Assembly: GCF_028583425.1 (NCBI RefSeq)
Contig: NC_072795.1
Location: 5,727,001-5,791,000, forward strand
Length of the DNA: 64,000 nucleotides
From: Eublepharis macularius
Taxonomy: Eukaryota; Chordata; Lepidosauria; Squamata; Eublepharidae
Direction: 5' to 3'
Part shown: one piece after another, positions 61,711 to 64,000 of the stretch
Position numbering within the stretch: position 1 is the stretch's first letter
Layout of the letters: each line of letters opens with the position of its first letter
The notes under the pieces: model-generated
Database searches by the model: none
Told to the model about the DNA's origin: nothing
Seen by the model: only the letters and a program-made list of their open reading frames with translations
Program-made: the position numbers and the translations under genes

Positions 61711-61922
61711 GGCCATTCCCACACGACTTACCGGCCTCCGGAGCATTGCGCAAAACACGCGGAAGATAGCGTCTTCTCACGCGAAATCGTGCCAGGAAGA
61801 CGCTATCATCTGGGAGTTTTGCGCAACATCGCATCTTCCTGGTGCAATTTCACGTGAGAAGACACTATCTTCCGCGTATTTTGTGCAATGCTCTGGAGGC
61901 CGGCAAGTTGTGTGGAAATGAC
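61711..61922. repeat. Foldback element with nested hairpins
   Basis: GGCCATTCCCACACGACTTA at the left pairs with CAAGTTGTGTGGAAATGAC at the right; an inner pair GATAGCGTCTTCTCACGCG / CACGTGAGAAGACACTATC lies inside. CpG-rich. No protein. Confidence 0.85.
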
Positions 61923-62344
61923 CCTTATTTTTACTGTTCACATTGGCCTGTATCCTACCACTCTACTAAGCAAAGCTTGAAGCCTTGCTCCGGTTTAAGG
62001 GACTCTTAGCCCAGGGTAAGAGCCGCTGAAGTTAGAGGAGGAATTCATAAGCTGCTGAGTGGAGTGGTAGGATTCAGGCCAGTGATATTTTTGTCAGTTT
62101 CCAAATACAATGGGCAATAATAAGCAGATGCAAACACCCTGCTTAAGGCAAACTTGTCATGTTTATTTGTGGAAACTTAATCTCCAAAAGAATTAAAGTT
62201 CTGTTTGTTTACATGTGTATAGGCCTTGGTATTTGGACAAGATGTCCTGCTGATCCCAAAGATCACAAATAGCAGGAAGTGATCTTCACTGAATCATACT
62301 GCGCTGATGGAAGAGTATGCAACATTCATGTTACACAAAAAGAT
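61923..62344. other. ARMC9 intron 9, no feature
   Basis: Nothing supported. Confidence 0.35.
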
Positions 62345-62530
62345 ATCTGGAGAGGGGCTGTGGTTCAGATCATCTGCTTGGTATGCAAAAGGACCCAGGT
62401 TCAATCCCTGGTGTCTCCTGTTAAAAGGATCAGGTAGCAGGGGGTATGAAAGACCTCCACCTGAGACTGCCAGATAATGCTGTCCCTGATCTACCAAGGT
62501 CTGATTCAGTATCAGGCAGTTTTGTGTGTT
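62345..62530 (+). mobile_element. tRNA-derived SINE (family 4)
   Basis: CCCAGGTTCAATCCCTGGTG B-box region, AAAGACCTCCACCTGAGACT, GATTCAGTATCAGGCAG. Confidence 0.85.
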
Positions 62531-62634
62531 TATGTATGTGTGATATTGGCTTACAATGAACACAAGAGAGCAAGAGGGAAACTTTTTTCTCAGAGGGTTA
62601 GGAAGGTCGGGCATGAAGATGGACAATAAAGTTA

Positions 62635-63225
62635 TTTATTTTCTGTTGCATTCTCTAAGATACTTACGGGATTGCCTCCCTCCCGGTGTTCTTCCATGGC
62701 AGCGCCGCTCAGCCGAACAGGGTCTCCTGCAGGTGCCACCCTACACATGGGTGAAATCAACAGCAGCCCGTGCAGGGGCTTTCTCTGTGGTGGCCCCTAT
62801 CCTGTGGAACGGCCTGCCTGAGGAAGTCAGGAGAGCCCCCACCCTCCTGGCTTTCCACAAATGATGCCAAACTGAATTATTCAAAAAGGCTTTTGTATGG
62901 TAGGGAAGGGGTCTCAGATGCTTTGCTAATGAGTTAGGGACCATAGACTTCACCACTATGTTGCTTTACATACTACCTGTTGTCTTAAATACGTGCTCCT
63001 ATGAGCTACTTGTTCTTCTAATGTCAGCCCTAGAATTGCTTATGCTCTGTTTCAGCATTTCTTCAACTCTGTATTGGATTCTTTCTAATGCTACGTCTTT
63101 GTAAAATTGTGTATATTTACTCTATGACATTGTTCATGGAAATGTCATTGAAATTGACTGTACTAATCTCACACTGTGTAATCCGCCTTGAGTCTCATAC
63201 TATAAATGACATAAACAAACAAACA
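62635..63225 (+). mobile_element. L2-like LINE 3' end with ORF C-terminus
   Basis: The frame TAARAGAFSVVAPILWNGLP, EEVRRAPTLLAFHK and, past a stop, QTELFKKAFVW; then the 3' UTR with AGAATTGCTTATGCTCTG and CGCCTTGAGTCTCA; (AAAC)n tail. Best-preserved copy of this end. Confidence 0.88.
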
Positions 63226-64000
63226 AACAAAGCCCAGAAATAGCAGTATAACAGAACCAACATAAAAAGTAACTAAAAACCCCATTTCAAGCCCTAAGCA
63301 GCTTATTAACCATTTCCCCCATCACCATTTACTGAGTGTTCAAATTACACTGACCCAGGCATCTTCTACCATTGTGAATACTTCTGCCTAACTTTATATA
63401 TGCAGCCTTACAACAGCCCTGCAAAGTAGGCTGTAAAGTAGGATATATATATCCCCTCACAACTATAGGTTTCTGGAAATAGTTTGAGAACTTCAAGGTG
63501 TCTGTCTCGCTGCAGCCTTGGTATGCTAGTTTTGTAGGTATAGACGATGAGTAAGCATATTCACTACCAATAAAAAAACCATTAAGATTACAACAATTAA
63601 AACAACTAGCAAATAAAATGTAATGAATGAGACAGCTAGGGATCTGCAAGGAATTGTGGAGGGACTGTTTGCAAATCACTCCCCATCTCATCCTCCAAAA
63701 TTTCTTCTCTCCGGATTTGCAGCAGGCTCTCAGAGATTTCCCTTTCTTCCCTGAAGGGATGCCGTGCTGCTCTCAATGTTCCAGTCCTACTGAAGCATAT
63801 TTAGTTCTCATCAGGGTGCGTTCTGAGCTTTTTCTCCCTACCGTTAATTTGCCAGGCTATATTTTTGAAAGCCTGGGATGTCTGTTGAATATGGAGAGAC
63901 CCCAGCCTTGTCTGTGAGAGGCTTGTTTTCTACCTTTTGTCGTCCATGAAGGAGCTAGCCAATTTACTGTCAAATAGAATGATTTGGTACAGTAAAAGAG
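63226..64000. other. ARMC9 intron 9 to right edge, no feature
   Basis: No exon or named repeat recognised. Confidence 0.4.

Larger units (their letters stand above)
25640..64000 (+). other. ARMC9: ARMC9 gene, 5' portion (promoter to at least the ninth exon)
   Basis: Seven coding exons on the + strand, read in order, give a protein closely matching the N-terminal third of vertebrate ARMC9: start MGDVLAYEAELLEMVKE, then [68 protein letters not shown] and [18 protein letters not shown]. Known for the family: ARMC9 is a basal-body and ciliary-tip protein working with TOGARAM1 in ciliary microtubule stability; human mutations cause Joubert syndrome. The N-terminus holds a LisH dimerisation motif (about residues 3-38) and a coiled-coil stretch (exon at 49918); the armadillo repeats would be encoded beyond this window. 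Most splice sites are canonical and reading phases agree, except one uncertain exon (33796) and one small missing exon between 37000 and 49918. No open frame suggests pseudogenisation. Confidence 0.93.

Overview
This is vertebrate nuclear DNA, almost certainly from a squamate reptile (a lizard; species not determinable by eye). It is intron-rich and dense in decayed retroelements: CR1, L2-like, L1 and BovB-type LINEs, tRNA- and 5S-rRNA-derived SINEs, Penelope-like elements (PLEs), a DIRS-like fragment, hAT-type MITEs, foldback elements and solo LTRs. That mixture is typical of lizards. Nothing suggests bacterial or viral genome DNA.

The only cellular gene I recognise is the 5' part of ARMC9 on the + strand. 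It encodes the LisH/armadillo-repeat ciliary protein mutated in human Joubert syndrome. A CpG-rich, TATA-less promoter near 25.5-25.8 kb carries a perfect-consensus RFX X-box (25717-25729). Coding exons follow at 27188-27238, 28074-28199, 33796-33987 (donor uncertain), 36342-36497, 36908-37000, 49918-50075 and 56539-56637. A small exon between 37000 and 49918 is required by reading phase but was not found. The gene continues past the right edge.

Layout: 1-25 kb is intergenic repeat-rich DNA. 25.5-25.8 kb is the ARMC9 promoter. 25.8-64 kb is ARMC9, with introns packed with insertions, many delimited here by target-site duplications (TSDs). Well-delimited insertions include an ORF1-only L1 (29527-31031), a 5'-truncated L1 ending 55 bp before an ARMC9 exon (33299-33725), a PLE with a GIY-YIG endonuclease reading frame (42269-43015), a PLE composite with inverted tails (50881-51795), and a solo LTR (58943-59475).

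The most interesting pattern is a group of Penelope-type tails. Several sequence-distinct families share a core of CTGANGA, one extra base, a hairpin, then GAAA, which resembles a hammerhead ribozyme core. They insert repeatedly as head-to-head inverted pairs with TSDs, and once as a tandem array of about 60-bp units. A second set, at 6595-7153 and 9203-9830, has unrelated inverted arms, similar 76-81 bp tails and 16-bp TSDs, and may be an undescribed element type.
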